The notes: generated by a model not told the origin, from the sequence alone. 64,000 nucleotides of DNA from Saxidomus purpurata (GCA_022818135.1 JAFMSR010000018.1:3620331-3684330), one strand, 5' to 3'. Positions 15,201-24,299 are shown, counted from the first letter of the stretch. Numbers and translations are program-made.

Positions 15201-15577
15201 AAACAGACAGGGAGCCTTTATTTACTGACAAAGAATAAATGCTGATACTTGTGACGCATATAGAAGAAAATTCCAGCGGGTCCCTTTTGCGCCTTCATTT
15301 AAAACATTTATACATGTAGATCTAGATTGGGAAATTCGTGCTACACTCGACTTGTGTAAAAAAATGCTGTATATTAAAATTTAGTACAGATTACACTGTA
15401 TCACCCCTTACTTTTGTGTAAGTGCCCAACTGATTGATTGATCTCTTCAAAATAATACTCACCTCCAGTGGCCCTAGCATCACGAAATGACCCCTGCAAA
15501 CCAGCACCAGAGGCCACTGAGGATTTCACTTGCAATGATAGAAGAAAAACTGTAACAAAATAATTTAATGTCAGCAT
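1..15577 (-). CDS. SRCR-domain secreted or receptor protein, C-terminally partial
   Basis: Five exons on the minus strand join in frame: 15577-15463, 4733-4578, 2158-1994, 1226-897 and 215-1, then run off the left edge. They give 327 residues without a stop. Residues 1-24 are a signal peptide with hydrophobic core LNYFVTVFLLSLQV. Residues 39-142 form SRCR domain 1 (starting VRLTNSNREN, with AVCDDNF and VACRQM), residues 147-254 SRCR domain 2, and residues 256-327 the start of domain 3. Every visible intron is phase 1, as is usual for SRCR modules. Domain 1 is split over two exons, whereas domain 2 is a single exon. The six standard cysteines are seen in domains 1 and 2, which suggests group A. 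SRCR proteins bind ligands outside the cell and are greatly expanded in bivalve immunity; ligand and membrane anchoring cannot be told here. The first intron is 10.7 kb and full of transposons. Confidence 0.85.
216..896 (-). other. SRCR gene intron 4
   Basis: Non-coding intron between exons 4 and 5. Around 285-325 there is a weak tRNA B-box-like string (GAGTTCGAACCC) that could be an old SINE head. Nothing else supported. Confidence 0.5.
897..1226 (-). CDS. SRCR gene exon 4: complete SRCR domain 2
   Basis: A 330-nt phase 1-1 exon between ..tatcag|AT and GAAG|gtaata. It encodes a whole SRCR domain: VEIRIKDGLNYGLLEA, FWGPVCNYDW, AACRELG, GGFNC, IRHCDF, LGCQYP and AGVFC, plus one extra cysteine near the start (DCVEI). 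Confidence 0.9.
1227..1993 (-). other. SRCR gene intron 3
   Basis: AT-rich intron with no coding signal and only short ATG/CAT-rich stretches such as tacatgtat. Nothing recognised. Confidence 0.5.
1994..2158 (-). CDS. SRCR gene exon 3: second half of SRCR domain 1
   Basis: Acceptor ..gttcacag|GT and donor AAAAG|gtatag bound a 165-nt phase 1-1 exon. It encodes GSAVGRLAQVVIKAINMEC, then KLSQC, TDYC and VTLFC, the last four cysteines of the domain, followed by a short linker. Confidence 0.88.
2848..4400 (+). repeat. Terminally inverted element with ten ~145-bp tandem units
   Basis: Lies inside SRCR intron 2. It opens with tatacccccaaaacgaag and closes with ccttttgggggtatta, an imperfect terminal inverted repeat. 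Next comes a GGTC/CGGT microsatellite (2895-2922), then ten tandem units whose ccttgtccggagcataac start falls near 2939, 3084, 3228, 3374, 3518, 3662, 3804, 3945, 4090 and 4231. Later units carry more small deletions. Open frames here are repeat translations, not genes. The layout (short hairpin ends, tetranucleotide run, tandem core) resembles bivalve pearl-like elements. Confidence 0.85.
4578..4733 (-). CDS. SRCR gene exon 2: first half of SRCR domain 1
   Basis: Acceptor ..tatttcag|TT and donor CCAG|gtaatt bound a 156-nt phase 1-1 exon. It encodes VRLTNSNREN..LLEVRVEGSWTAV then CDDNFNDM and ACRQM, the N-terminal half of an SRCR domain with its first two cysteines. Confidence 0.88.
5029..5061. 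repeat. Perfect 14-bp inverted repeat, 5-nt loop
   Basis: Arm aaactgtgatctat at 5029-5042, loop ctgaa, exact reverse complement at 5048-5061. Preceded by gggggcggagctta, a GC-rich string unlike its surroundings. Probably the core of a tiny MITE. Confidence 0.6.
8890..8960 (+). repeat. Fragment related to the 13.9-kb element
   Basis: The run ttgacccgagc..gactggtgaaaa..gaaatacc..tatttgacc parallels 13905-13980 (ttgacccgagc..gacccgtgaaaa..gaaatacccgtatttgaccc). A divergent second copy of that repeat head. Confidence 0.5.
10340..10479 (+). repeat. 140-bp interspersed repeat, copy 1
   Basis: Near-identical to 37538-37677. Both read ..ccagtgaattat..ttttctcagtgaaataaaagt..ccacagttttgaaacagtgg..ttattttcactgtttt..aacccggatt..acgtcaaaaagtatacc. 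The middle forms a hairpin, since cactgttt and aaacagtg pair. Unknown family. Confidence 0.75.
10634..10747. repeat. Imperfect 114-bp palindrome (MITE-like)
   Basis: The left arm runs attgttggtatcggtg, tagtatcacgtt, aatttcact and aacaccaaaa. The right arm mirrors it: ttttggtg, gtgaaatt, aacgtgatatta and caccaaaactcaacaat. Arms are about 50 bp with few mismatches and almost no loop, which is typical of a small foldback MITE. Confidence 0.7.
11040..11458 (+). repeat. Pearl-like tandem array, three units
   Basis: Three units share gacacat..cttgatgtg, aacatttgtgccaagttatt, aatgcatgacaaagtta and gaatgtgtgcatata. The array ends in ggaaaaatgtaaaggctgacggg. Same family as 22060-23000. Confidence 0.8.
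11595..11840 (+). repeat. GTGACC-rich repeat, left inverted copy
   Basis: Begins agtacacgcaaggtgttttt, then repeated GTCACC/GGTGAC words in both orientations. The inverted partner is at 14925-15105. The two flank 3.1 kb that contains two other transposon insertions. Confidence 0.6.
12039..13226 (+). mobile_element. hAT-type non-autonomous element with 8-bp target duplication
   Basis: The element proper is 12047-13218 (1172 bp). It starts cagaaatcagga and ends cggttttcctgatccctg, an inverted repeat of CAGGGATCAGGAAA with decay at the left end. It is flanked on both sides by the perfect 8-bp duplication tttcctac (12039-12046 and 13219-13226). CAGGG termini with 8-bp duplications define the hAT superfamily. 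The interior has no transposase frame, only short open frames, so it depends on an element elsewhere. The subterminal regions repeat gg(t)ccgg(a)/aatcggtcc words, likely transposase-binding motifs by analogy. A second copy, over 90% alike by eye, enters the window at 63386. Confidence 0.88.
13896..14921 (+). mobile_element. Probable second hAT-like non-autonomous element
   Basis: Ends are caggatgttcaattgaccc and ..ttgaacaccctg, an inverted repeat near CAGGGTGTTCAAT. Both subterminal regions are packed with TTGACCC/GGGTCAA words (13905-13960 and 14785-14900). There is no transposase frame. Flanks do not give a clean 8-bp duplication, so exact ends and the hAT assignment are tentative. Sits between the GTGACC-rich inverted repeats. 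Confidence 0.5.
14925..15105 (-). repeat. GTGACC-rich repeat, right inverted copy
   Basis: Read on the minus strand it starts agtacacgcaatgtgttttt and follows the 11595 copy, again with many GTCACC/GGTGAC words. The short open frames here are repeat translations. Confidence 0.6.
15463..15577 (-). CDS. SRCR gene exon 1: signal peptide
   Basis: ATG at 15577-15575 opens MLTLNYFVTVFLLSLQV, followed by a small-residue stretch (SSVASG) suited to signal-peptidase cleavage. The exon ends ATG-independent at a consensus donor, G|gtgagt, in phase 1. Its spare G joins TT of the next exon to give Val, so the product reads RATG-VRLTNSNREN, the normal entry into an SRCR domain. Too short to be seen as a long ORF; found by reading back from the phase of the 4733 exon. 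The link over 10.7 kb is an inference from phase and sequence logic. Confidence 0.72.
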
Positions 15578-16939
15578 AATAACAGCTTTGACTACATCTT
15601 AAGAACAATTTAGCGGAAGATGGTTCTTCCAATGTCGTCGTAACCTGTAACACAGTAATCTGGTAACGTTTTTCAATGGCGGCTGTTTATCAATGAACGA
15701 TACGGGCAGAAATTTCTCTGATCTCTGCATGATCACCAACGGTGTAAAACAAATCAGAACCACATATATAATAGTTAATCCGCCAAAGAATTACACAAAC
15801 TCAGTTGTAAACACACTTTCATTTTCAGACAAAATTCCACAGACTTCCTGTGTAGAAAATAAGGCATCCATTTTCAAACAGCCTTGAACCTTAGTAATAA
15901 AATGTCAGTCAAAAATATCCATATTTATGGTATTCCTTTGAATCTATAACAAAAAGTAATGTGTAATTTGTATTTTCCTCGGCTTATTTCTCAGAATTCT
16001 ATCGGTAAATTATATACATTATGTCATTAAACTACACATGTGTAGTCTTAGAGCCAGCACACAGAGAAACACAAAACGTAAACAACCTCTCGCGTTGATT
16101 GGTCAATAGATCGCACAGTTATAGTCTGTTTCAACAGTTTCCTTGACTGCCCGTTAGTCTCCGGAAACTTGGTCACCACGCTGGAGGACGATATCATCCG
16201 GTAGTTCTTTCTAAATATTAGAACTGGTTTAGAATTTTAGTTATTTCCCAGAAAAAAATATGAATTATAATTATATTGTATTACTGCAATATACTTTTGC
16301 GTAGGTGGGCCGTGAATCATTAAACAGAATATAACTGAAGATTCACGAAGCTAGGGATTCAGAAAGGCCCAATTCCAGAAAGGACCAGTCCTAAAAGGCC
16401 CAGTCCAAAAAGGCATATTCATCAAAGGTACCTGAAAGGCCCACATGAACGGTACCAGGAAGGCCCATTGTTTGTTTTTTTAATTGCATGAAACTTGTTT
16501 TAATATGTGGATTTGATAAATACCTTTAAAATAATCGGGGTTGGCATCAAAGTACAATTAGCACTAATAATTACTTTATGACATTTTTGAAAAATAAAAT
16601 AAAACCTTTATAATAAACCGGCTGTTTTTTTTATCATTTTCAAAATATTTATTTTACTTTTATAATCTCTTTATTTACTAAATGAAATTTTTAATTTCAT
16701 CATAAATTTCACTTTATTTTTAATTATAAAAACCCCAAACCCCCAATACTCAAATGGTTAATTAGAGCAAAATTAGAGTATTCAATTAGTAAACAATTAG
16801 CACTAATAATTACTTTATGACATTTTTTGATAAATACCTTTATAATAAACCGGACTGTTATTTTTGTTAATGTCTAGTTTTTAAGGTCTCAATTACTAAT
16901 TAGCCGTTAAATTCATGTTAATCTTTAAATCAATGTTAA
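15578..16939. other. Region upstream of the SRCR gene; direct repeats, no gene
   Basis: The SRCR promoter is expected here on the minus strand. An inverted CCAAT box (gattggtcaat, near 16097) is the only element seen. At 16335-16470 a short word close to AAAGGCCCA recurs about eight times with degenerate spacers. A ~70-bp direct repeat (tagcactaataattacttt.. through ..ataataaaccgg) occurs near 16558 and 16797. Confidence 0.4.
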
Positions 16940-17735
16940 TCATCAAGTCTACATATACTGAAGTATTTAAAGAGTTTTAAATATTTATCTGAAAAATTTG
17001 GAGAGCTCTACAAATTAATAAAGACATCAAAATTGCGCGGGGCCGTTTTACAAAATAAAAAAAAAAAAATTTCATCATAAAATTATTGTTTTACAGCACG
17101 CAGATGTTAGATTTAGAGAGGTCTCTGTATTCGTTTAACGTACGTTTGCGTGTTTTAACATCATACAGAAATGCCGCTATAAAACTTATAGAGTTCCCCT
17201 ACAATTTAAAGGACCTCTTCATTGAAATATAGATGTCTCCAAATTAAGGATTTAAACCCCGCTACCCAAACAAATTTTTGATATCAAATTGATTTTGATT
17301 TATAGACCTCTCCCTCAAATGTTTTACAGAGCTCTCCAAATTTTGAAGCCTCTTCAAATAATTGGTATTGTAAATTTGGTTGAATTAAGACACAAAATGT
17401 TCCCCGCTCAATTGTTTGGGGTCTCTAATTGAATTCAGACCTCTATAAATTAATTTCTACCCCCATAAAAAAAAAACAAAATTCTTAAACTTCAGAGGCC
17501 CTCTATTACTCCCTCCACCAACCCCCCCCCAATTACAGGCTTAAAAACGGCTGAATACACCTTAATTTTTGACCCAATAAAATAAAAAACCCCCTTATCA
17601 ATTGAATTGGGGGGGTCTCCAACCCCCCCCCCCCCCGCTTTAAATCTTTTTGATATCAATAATTGATTGAAGCGCTCTCCAATTATTTAAAGACCTCTTC
17701 AAATATTTGAGTATATGTAGATTTGGCGTTCCATA
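16940..17735. mobile_element. 21-bp-phased hexamer element, decayed copy C
   Basis: The right end matches the 35.4-kb copy exactly (..tatatgtagatttggcgttccata, ending 17735). The left end near 16945 is a decayed inverse (tctacatatactgaagtatt). Inside are the same words (GAGCTC, GATATC, GACCTC, GAGGTC) in AT-rich spacers, but many are replaced by C or G runs such as ccccgc, cagaggccc and ggggggg. It is the most diverged of the three copies. Confidence 0.7.
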
Positions 17736-19270
17736 GTTAACGCAGCGTGTCTTAACATCTGCAGAATCCCAAAGGTTGGTTGGAGCCCGAGCCCGTTAGG
17801 GCTTCTGCAGGTGTTATAGCATAGAAAAACGTTCGCGCATAATGAAAACGGGTTATAACGGCGCGTGAATCTCCCCGTTAACACACATTTTATCTACTGT
17901 TAAACCGGCGAAATGTTAAAAAAAAACACATTTTATGCTAGAATTCTATAGAGTCATGTTGGCCGTTACGACAATAAAAATAATCAAAGTACTGAAAGTG
18001 CCGAAGGCAGGTGAGCTGCATTTATAAGCAGACCTAAATCAAAATGCAAGTACAAAATAATGCTGCCGATTGCAGAAATAATATAGAATCGCACGAAAAT
18101 AAAATGCTGCCATTATTTGCGCAATTGGGCACAGGAAAAGAAATGTTAACACATAGGACTGGTGAAAGTACCCACCCTAAGAAGCCAGCCGAAGTTCGCG
18201 CACATTCTTTCTTATTACTTGAACACGTGTTATTCTACGATATTTTAAGTCTGTAGTGTCTGATATTCTCCAGTCATTCTGGTATTTAACGTGAACACGA
18301 CGTACATGTTCATACCATCAGGAACGTAGAATCAACGGGATTGGTCGCCGCTGAATTTATGGATTATCAGTGCCTCCCTCGTCCGCCATTTTGTTTTTTA
18401 ACCGGAGATATCAACATGTAAAATCTGCTCGCATCATTATTAATATTAACAAATTAGATGGTTCAGTGTTAATTTTATGAAAGGTAAGTGGCATTTTATT
18501 TTATGTATATTCTACGTTCCTGATACCATGTAATAGAAGAGCTATACTAAGACGTTGAATGTTCATATATAAAATCATGAAACTATGAATGTTCATATAT
18601 AAAATCATGAAACTAGACCTGAATGTAAAAAAAAGTTGTATCAGGTTAATACTTTTAAAAACATTTTTATATAGAACGTTAAGACCCAGACCAAACGATC
18701 TATTATGATCGAACTTGACCTAGAGATATAGGAGAAAAACGTTCTAACGAAATTCCATCCTTCTTTTGTGTGTCATTTTGAGTAACAATGACAGGATGGA
18801 GACGGGACATTATTGATATGTAGCAGAATCACCTGTAAATAATAGTTTCGTCTGCATACAATGATATAAAGGCATGCCATAGAAATGCCACTGTTCGCTA
18901 TCAATAGTAATGTGACTTGGCATACATTAGTGTTCGAATTTTCTGAGAAAAAAATATGCAAACCATGAAGCCATACAGAAAAGTGAACTGTCTAATATAT
19001 ATAGTTTCTTGTAAAAGAAGCATTCAGCAGCAACAACAACGCGACTAACAACCACTAAAAGCACTGATTGTGGAACGGTTCGAGCATGATGCTATGGACC
19101 GAGAAATACCGCTCACACTTATTCACTAGAAACACCTCTCACTCGGGTCAGCTTAATAAAAAGAACTTTGGAAAAACGTGAATTCTCTATCTAAACTGTG
19201 AATATTAAAAATAAAATATTCTGCAACTGAGACAAATAAACTGGCTAGACTTCTTGATTGTAGACACTTT
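17736..19270. other. No confirmed gene; possible first exon near 18484
   Basis: 18290-18490 holds gtccgccattttg, a YY1-type CGCCATTTTG motif, about 100 bp upstream of ATGAAAG|gtaagtgg (ATG at 18477). That is what a short first exon would look like, but no following exon was recognised on the plus strand. A 31-bp segment (tgaatgttcatatataaaat..) is duplicated in tandem near 18556-18614. Confidence 0.25.
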
Positions 19271-19567
19271 ATTTCACTTGGGAAGAAAATGTGAAAGTGA
19301 CCGGATAGCCCTGTTAGCGAAGGGGCCTGGGTTGTTTTCACCCTGAGACCTTTGGCGGCCAACTTGGGGCCGTGGTTGGACTGTTTGATCAGTCTGAGAT
19401 TTCGCAGGTATTCGGAGTTCGCAGGATTGTATGTCACTATACGGAATTAATAACAATTGGGGAGAACATGACGTGTAAGCGGACAGACAGCTCAATTCGT
19501 CCAATAACCAAAAGGTCATGGGTTCGAGTCCCAGTCAGGTTGCACATTTTTCTCAACCTGTGACAAT

Positions 19568-19585
19568 TGGCACCCAACGTGGGGC
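19568..19585 (+). promoter_or_regulatory. Primer-binding-site-like 18-mer
   Basis: TGGCACCCAACGTGGGGC differs at one base from the canonical binding site complementary to the 3' end of tRNA-Lys1,2. It sits 2 nt after the ..TGACA end of the LTR-like repeat, the normal distance for a retroelement. Confidence 0.6.
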
Positions 19586-19718
19586 CGTGATATACTTGCT
19601 TGCACAATTAAGCGACGCTTGCAATGTTAATTTGAATACCCTTAGAGATGGAGTTCTGAAATTCGAGGACAATATTTTAGTTTCGCAGAGGTGTATGACA
19701 GGGTGATTACGTGTAAAC

Positions 19719-19789
19719 AGACGGATAGCTCAGCCTGGAGAGCATTCGTCCTGTAAGCGAAGGGTCCTGGGTTCGAGTCCCGACCAGGT
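19719..19789 (+). other. tRNA-Thr(TGT)-like sequence in LTR-like repeat
   Basis: A-box GGATAGCTCAGCCTGG, anticodon loop CCTGTAA (anticodon TGT) and B-box GGTTCGAGTCC are present. The acceptor stem pairs badly, so it is not a functional tRNA gene. It probably serves as, or descends from, an internal Pol III promoter. Confidence 0.65.
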
Positions 19790-19837
19790 TGCACATTTTC
19801 TCACCCGGTGTAATTTGGCACCCACCATGCAATTCAT

Positions 19838-20484
19838 TCAAAGGCCTGGACTCATACGCTTCACTACATTGACTGGCATATGGCTCCTTATACATGCTGG
19901 TAAAACTTCTTTCATTCTGAAAAGCCACTCTACCTTTCTAGCCTTAACTGTTGGCGCTGCCTTCATATCTTCTTCCCCATATATCAACTTCCTTTTCAAC
20001 GTAGTGTTATCTTGCACATATTCACACTTGTAACGTGTGGTACCCTTCCAGTCCAGATTTCGTAAACCTGACCAAAGTCGCCTCTCGATTGTTCCTATCA
20101 AGATCCATTTGAGAATTACAGAGATGTTCCAGTCCCAGCTTTAGTCTACAAGTGACTCACCCTCTTCTAGCTGGCTAGTAGTATTTCCAACATGATTGCA
20201 AGAACGGTTGCCAATTCACCTAAATGAAGCAAAACAGATTTTGCTTTACCCTTCAGACTGTTTCTTATTGACTCAAGAATGCAGTATTCTGAGTAAATGC
20301 AACATTTAAGGTGAAAATTCACTTCATATTTCCAGACTGCAAACTCTACTTCCTCTTTCTTAAATTCTCCAGAAAACTGCGGAAGCTTAGGAAGTCTACG
20401 TGGAGGTGCACCATAAGCAACACTGGAAAATGAATGTGATGGATAAACAGGAGAATGCATGTTTTCAGGAGAAAGCGTGCCCAT
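19838..20484 (-). pseudogene. Retrotransposon Gag-like remnant
   Basis: Two minus-strand pieces read in order. The first, 20484-20167, contains LPKLPQFSGE, VWKYEVNFHL, YSEYCILESI and LKGKAKSVLLHLGE. The second, 20101-19838, contains IERRLWSGLRNL, TTRYKCEYVQD and a lysine-rich tail. This follows the order of the capsid-like part of Gag from gypsy-type elements (the PNMA-like fold common in molluscan genomes). A frame change between the pieces and the absence of protease or polymerase nearby mark it as dead. It is antisense to the TRIM-like element next to it and appears unrelated. Confidence 0.6.
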
Positions 20485-20710
20485 TAGAACATCAGGGCCT
20501 CCAGACCGATAATGGATAATACCGGTCTTCTTTGGAGATGAACCTTAAAATTCAATACCAAAGTATTTCACCGAGCTATCCGGCCTCTTACATTTTTCTC
20601 CTCAAGTGCGATTAAGATTACAGCTCACTTCCTGGCTCCAACCTTCAGAAGTTTGGGATGGACTATGTTGAGCCTCAGAGCCCGACGCTGTTTCTCCCTA
20701 GAAATACCTC

Positions 20711-20968
20711 ATGCATTCAGCGCCGCCCAGATGTATCCCATACAGATGTGATCAAGATGATTATGCAGACATTGTTGTTAGAGAGCGTCGCACAGGCCTA
20801 GTATTTCTGACTTCAGCTCCGCAAACCATTTCTGCTCAAGACATTGCTTTCTTCACAGGGGACATACACATCCGTGACACAAGGGGAGTAGATGAACAAC
20901 TAAGTAACCAGTTAGTACAAAACCTGACAAGAGCCAAGTTTCCCTCGATAGAACTACAAAAAGGCTAA
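20711..20968 (+). other. Unidentified 85-residue open frame
   Basis: Opens with ATG and reads MHSAPPRCIPYRCDQDD.., ..RERRTGLVFLTSAPQTI.., ..FTGDIHIRDTRGVDEQL.. before a stop. Composition is protein-like rather than repeat-like, but I do not recognise the family. It lies between a gag relic and a microsatellite, so a transposon fragment is likelier than a host gene. Confidence 0.25.
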
Positions 20969-21112
20969 ATGGAGTTCATACTAGAAAATTACATATAAGC
21001 CTTGCAGAAATATACGTTTAGATAGAACAAAAAACAAAAATAATATCAAACAGGGAATGCCACGTACCAAAAACGCAGCCTCCCCAAAACGAGCCCCACA
21101 GCACCCAGAAGT

Positions 21113-21221
<109 letters not shown>

Positions 21222-21663
21222 TAAAGGAACACAGTGGGGCACCGCCTTGGAACGGTCAGTGGCAAAAACACCACTGGGGAGCTTAAACCGGTTTATGGTG
21301 CGCACCCAACCTCACTCTTACCCCCACCATGTTCCAAAGTCACAGGACAGTGTAAATAAAAGTAATCCCTGCTAGGTGAATCTCTAACACACGCAATGGA
21401 AACAAAAGGCATGGTATGTAAAACACAAAAATATGCTCGTGTATAAATATATAAAAAGCAAACCTTGAGAACCAAAAAACGTATGTACTCAATGCCTTTG
21501 CAGAAGGCAGAGCACCAAGAGAAACACCCTTAAGGGCCCGACGAAACAGGCCAGAGGACAGAAATCAAAACAGTTTCGTCCCAGTGGGATTTAAAAACTG
21601 CCCATCACAGAGTCCTCCCCCTTTTCCGTCAGACACAATCAAAGAGGGAAGCATAGCGTCCAA

Positions 21664-21778
21664 CTGTAAACGGGTTGAACACCAAACATGCGGTGTGTCT
21701 CAAAACTGTGTGTCTGTAAACGGGTTGAACACCAAACATGCGGTGTGTCTCAAAACATGCGGTGTGTCTCAAAACTTC
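21664..21778 (+). repeat. Short tandem duplication (~58 bp)
   Basis: ctgtaaacgggttgaacacc..atgcggtgtgtctcaaaac is present twice in direct order, followed by a third partial piece (atgcggtgtgtctcaaaac). Sequence after it (21784-21950) reads weakly like a LINE reading frame (NGDFMKAANKC). Confidence 0.7.
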
Positions 21779-22059
21779 AAGCAGTGACCAATGACTTCAA
21801 TGGAGATTTTATGAAAGCTGCAAATAAATGTATACTTGGAGAGTCCAGGAAAGACTACAAGTTGAACTGTACTAAGACTTTGAAGAAGTTCGGATCAGTT
21901 ATCAGACGCCAAGAGAGAGGTCGGTATACAACTCTCAAGAAAACAATATAAAGTTCGAACAAACAATTGCCAAGTTTCTAAGAGCCGAGATCAAGGATAG
22001 ACGAACAAGAGCTGTCCCTCACAAGTGACGAATGCCCCCGAAAGAGGTGTCTCACAGTC

Positions 22060-23235
22060 TGTGACCTCTCCATGTGCTCAATAATTGTGCTATGTAATTT
22101 TAAAATCCTTCCATGCATGACAGAGTTACCATGCATACAGTATTCCATAACTTCTAAGTGTGACTTTGACCTTTGAGGTAGGGACATGGTCTTGCACACA
22201 GCACATTGTCTCGATGTGCTCAACATTTGTGCCAAGTTATTTTAAAATTAATCAATGCATGACAGAGTTACAGTCTGGACACATATGTATGCATATTCAT
22301 ACAGGATTCCATTACCTATAAACTCTTAGTGTGCCCTTGTCCTTTGAGGAAGGGACGTGGGTCTTGCACGCGACACGTCGTCTTGATGTGATAGACATTT
22401 GTGCCAAGTTATTTTAAAATCCTTCAATGCATGACAAAGTTACAGTCCGGACACGAATGTGTGCATATATAGAGGATTCCATAACCTTCAAACTCTAAGT
22501 GTGACCTTGACCTTTGAGGTAGGGACGTGAGTCTTGCACACGACACACCGTCTTGATGTGCTAAACATTTGTGCCAAGTTATTTTAAAATCCTTTATTGC
22601 ATGACAAAGTTACAGTCCGGACACGAATGTGCGCATATATAGAGGATTCCTATACCTTCAAACTCTGAGTGTGACCTTGACCTTTAAGGTAGGGACGTGG
22701 GTCTTGCACGCGACACATTGTCTTGATGTGCTGAACATTTATGCCAGATTATATTAAAATCCTTCAATGCATGACAAAGTTACAGCCCGGACACGAATGT
22801 GTGCATATATAGAGGATTCCATTACCTTCAAACTCTAAGTGTGTCATTGACCTTTAAGGTAGAGACATGGGTCTTTCACGCGACACACCGTCTTGATGTG
22901 CTGAACATTTGTGCCACGTTATTTCAAAAGCTTTCAATGCATGACAAAGTTACAGCCTGTACACGAAGAAATGTAAGAGCGGACGGACGGACGTTCTTAC
23001 CAGACGGACTTTGTGAGGTTATCCCTTTGACCTTTCTTTGATCTTTTTTAACCCCACAATGAAAGTATTTAACCCCACAATGCCATTTTAACCCCATAAT
23101 GAGGGAATTAACTCAAAGAACCTCACAATGCTAAGTTGTACTCAAACCCTAACCCCGTAATGTTTACTGGGCATGTACGGACAGACGGACAGACGGACGG
23201 TGCGATTTTAATATGCCACCCTTCGGGGGCATAAA
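22060..23235 (+). mobile_element. Pearl-like element with ~170-bp tandem core
   Basis: Repeated starts of gtgtgaccttgacctttgag fall near 22157, 22328, 22498, 22667 and 22838, a spacing of 169-171 bp. Each unit carries gacacat.gtcttgatgtg, catttgtgccaagttatttt, tgcatgacaaagttac and gacacgaatgtgtgcatata. The core is followed by gagcggacggacggacg, a variable stretch with repeated AACCCCACAATG words (23050-23110), another gacagacggacagacggacgg run (23178-23200), and a terminal ccacccttcgggggcat. A tandem core joined to a CGGA-type microsatellite is the hallmark of bivalve pearl elements, thought to be Helitron-like and non-autonomous. Confidence 0.75.
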
Positions 23236-23479
23236 AAGCCAGGAGAAAACTATGTCTCTCAACACAGAAAAGGACGGCACAAAGCTGTTGAAGCTCACGA
23301 AACTTTGGAAGCTCACAAAACAACTGAAGCAAAAAGGGGCAACCTTTGAAAGGCGACTTACATGAAGTACATGTACTAATGAAGTCCTTCTATTCTGACT
23401 GTCACCTGTGCAGAAGGTTGGTACCGTCAAGATTAACGGCATTCCTGTAACTGAAGTGGAAGAGGTCACATAGTTAGTT

Positions 23480-23800
23480 GCAACCTTTGGCAGGCGACTA
23501 ACATGGATGACCCATTTAATAAAAGCTGAAACTAGAGCTCACAGAAAGCCAAGTCTAAAAAAAAATAGTGTCACTAACTTGTTTGCAAAAATAACAGTAT
23601 ACTTAGGAACAGTCAGACCTCACTTTGAATATGGCTGCGCAACTTCCAAAAGACAAATCAACAAATGCTAGATAAGGTCCAAAACCAGGTTTTAAGATTA
23701 ATTACTGGAGCAATGCATACATCTCCAATTAAGGCCAATGTCTGTCCACTATTCAATTAAAGAAAGGATGCAAAGAGACTCGTGTAAGTCAGAAGGTACC
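23480..23800 (+). pseudogene. LINE retrotransposon fragment (region after RT)
   Basis: Reads ..TVYLGTVRPHFEYGC.. then, after a one-base shift, LDKVQNQVLRLITGAMHT.. and HYSIKERMQRDS. This resembles the segment between reverse transcriptase and RNase H in LINEs (the TVRPHLEYG..W and QN.ALR.ITG motifs). Frameshifts and lack of flanking domains make it a relic. Confidence 0.5.
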
Positions 23801-24299
23801 ATTTTTTGCCAGACCACCACATCAAAACTAAGATCGGGGCCTTGAAAAAAATCGGCTAAAATGAAAGAGCTTTGTACATAAATATAAGCAAATGACAAAG
23901 AAAAATGCTGTCAATCTTGAATAGTAAACAGTTCCTCTTGGTCTTTCACATTGCTTCTTAAACCGCAAACTCTTAATAATTTAGTGATGTTTTAGCAGTC
24001 CGTTTTAAGAGATACCACTTCCCCTCTTATGGTTTTACAAATTGATAAAACTTTACTGACTAACTTAAACGGAGTATATCGTAAGGTACCTGGCTTTTCA
24101 CACTTTCTTTTTATTTTCGCAAGCGTGGGTAGAGTGAAAGTCTAAGAGTGGTAGTCATTATCTATATTAAGTTCATACAATCTGGAATTTGGAGGTTTGG
24201 AAAAAATGTTAATTGTTTGTGAGTTTTAAGCTGTTGTTGAAATGTCGGAGAGAAAGCGGTGAAAAATATCTGCGCTTGAAAGAAATGTAATTAAAGAAA

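Larger units (their letters stand above)
19276..19823 (+). mobile_element. Tandem TRIM-like element with tRNA-like sequence in its repeats
   Basis: Three LTR-like repeats lie at about 19276-19349 (truncated), 19428-19565 and 19692-19813. Complete ones start TGTATG(T/A)CA and end ..CACATTTT(T)CTCA(A/C)CC.GTGACA or a decayed form. The ends form an inverted repeat, TGT..GACAGGGTGA against TCACCCTGTGACA. Each carries a tRNA-like core with GGATAGCTCAG and GGGTTCGAGTCCC. Straight after each repeat comes a primer-binding-site-like 18-mer: 19353-19370 (16/18), 19568-19585 (17/18 to TGGCGCCCAACGTGGGGC, the tRNA-Lys1,2 type) and a broken one at 19816. The spacers (57 and 106 bp) contain no genes and end in purine-rich cgcagg/cgcagagg just before TGTATG. 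This is the layout of a terminal-repeat retrotransposon in miniature that has recombined into a tandem. Confidence 0.6.
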
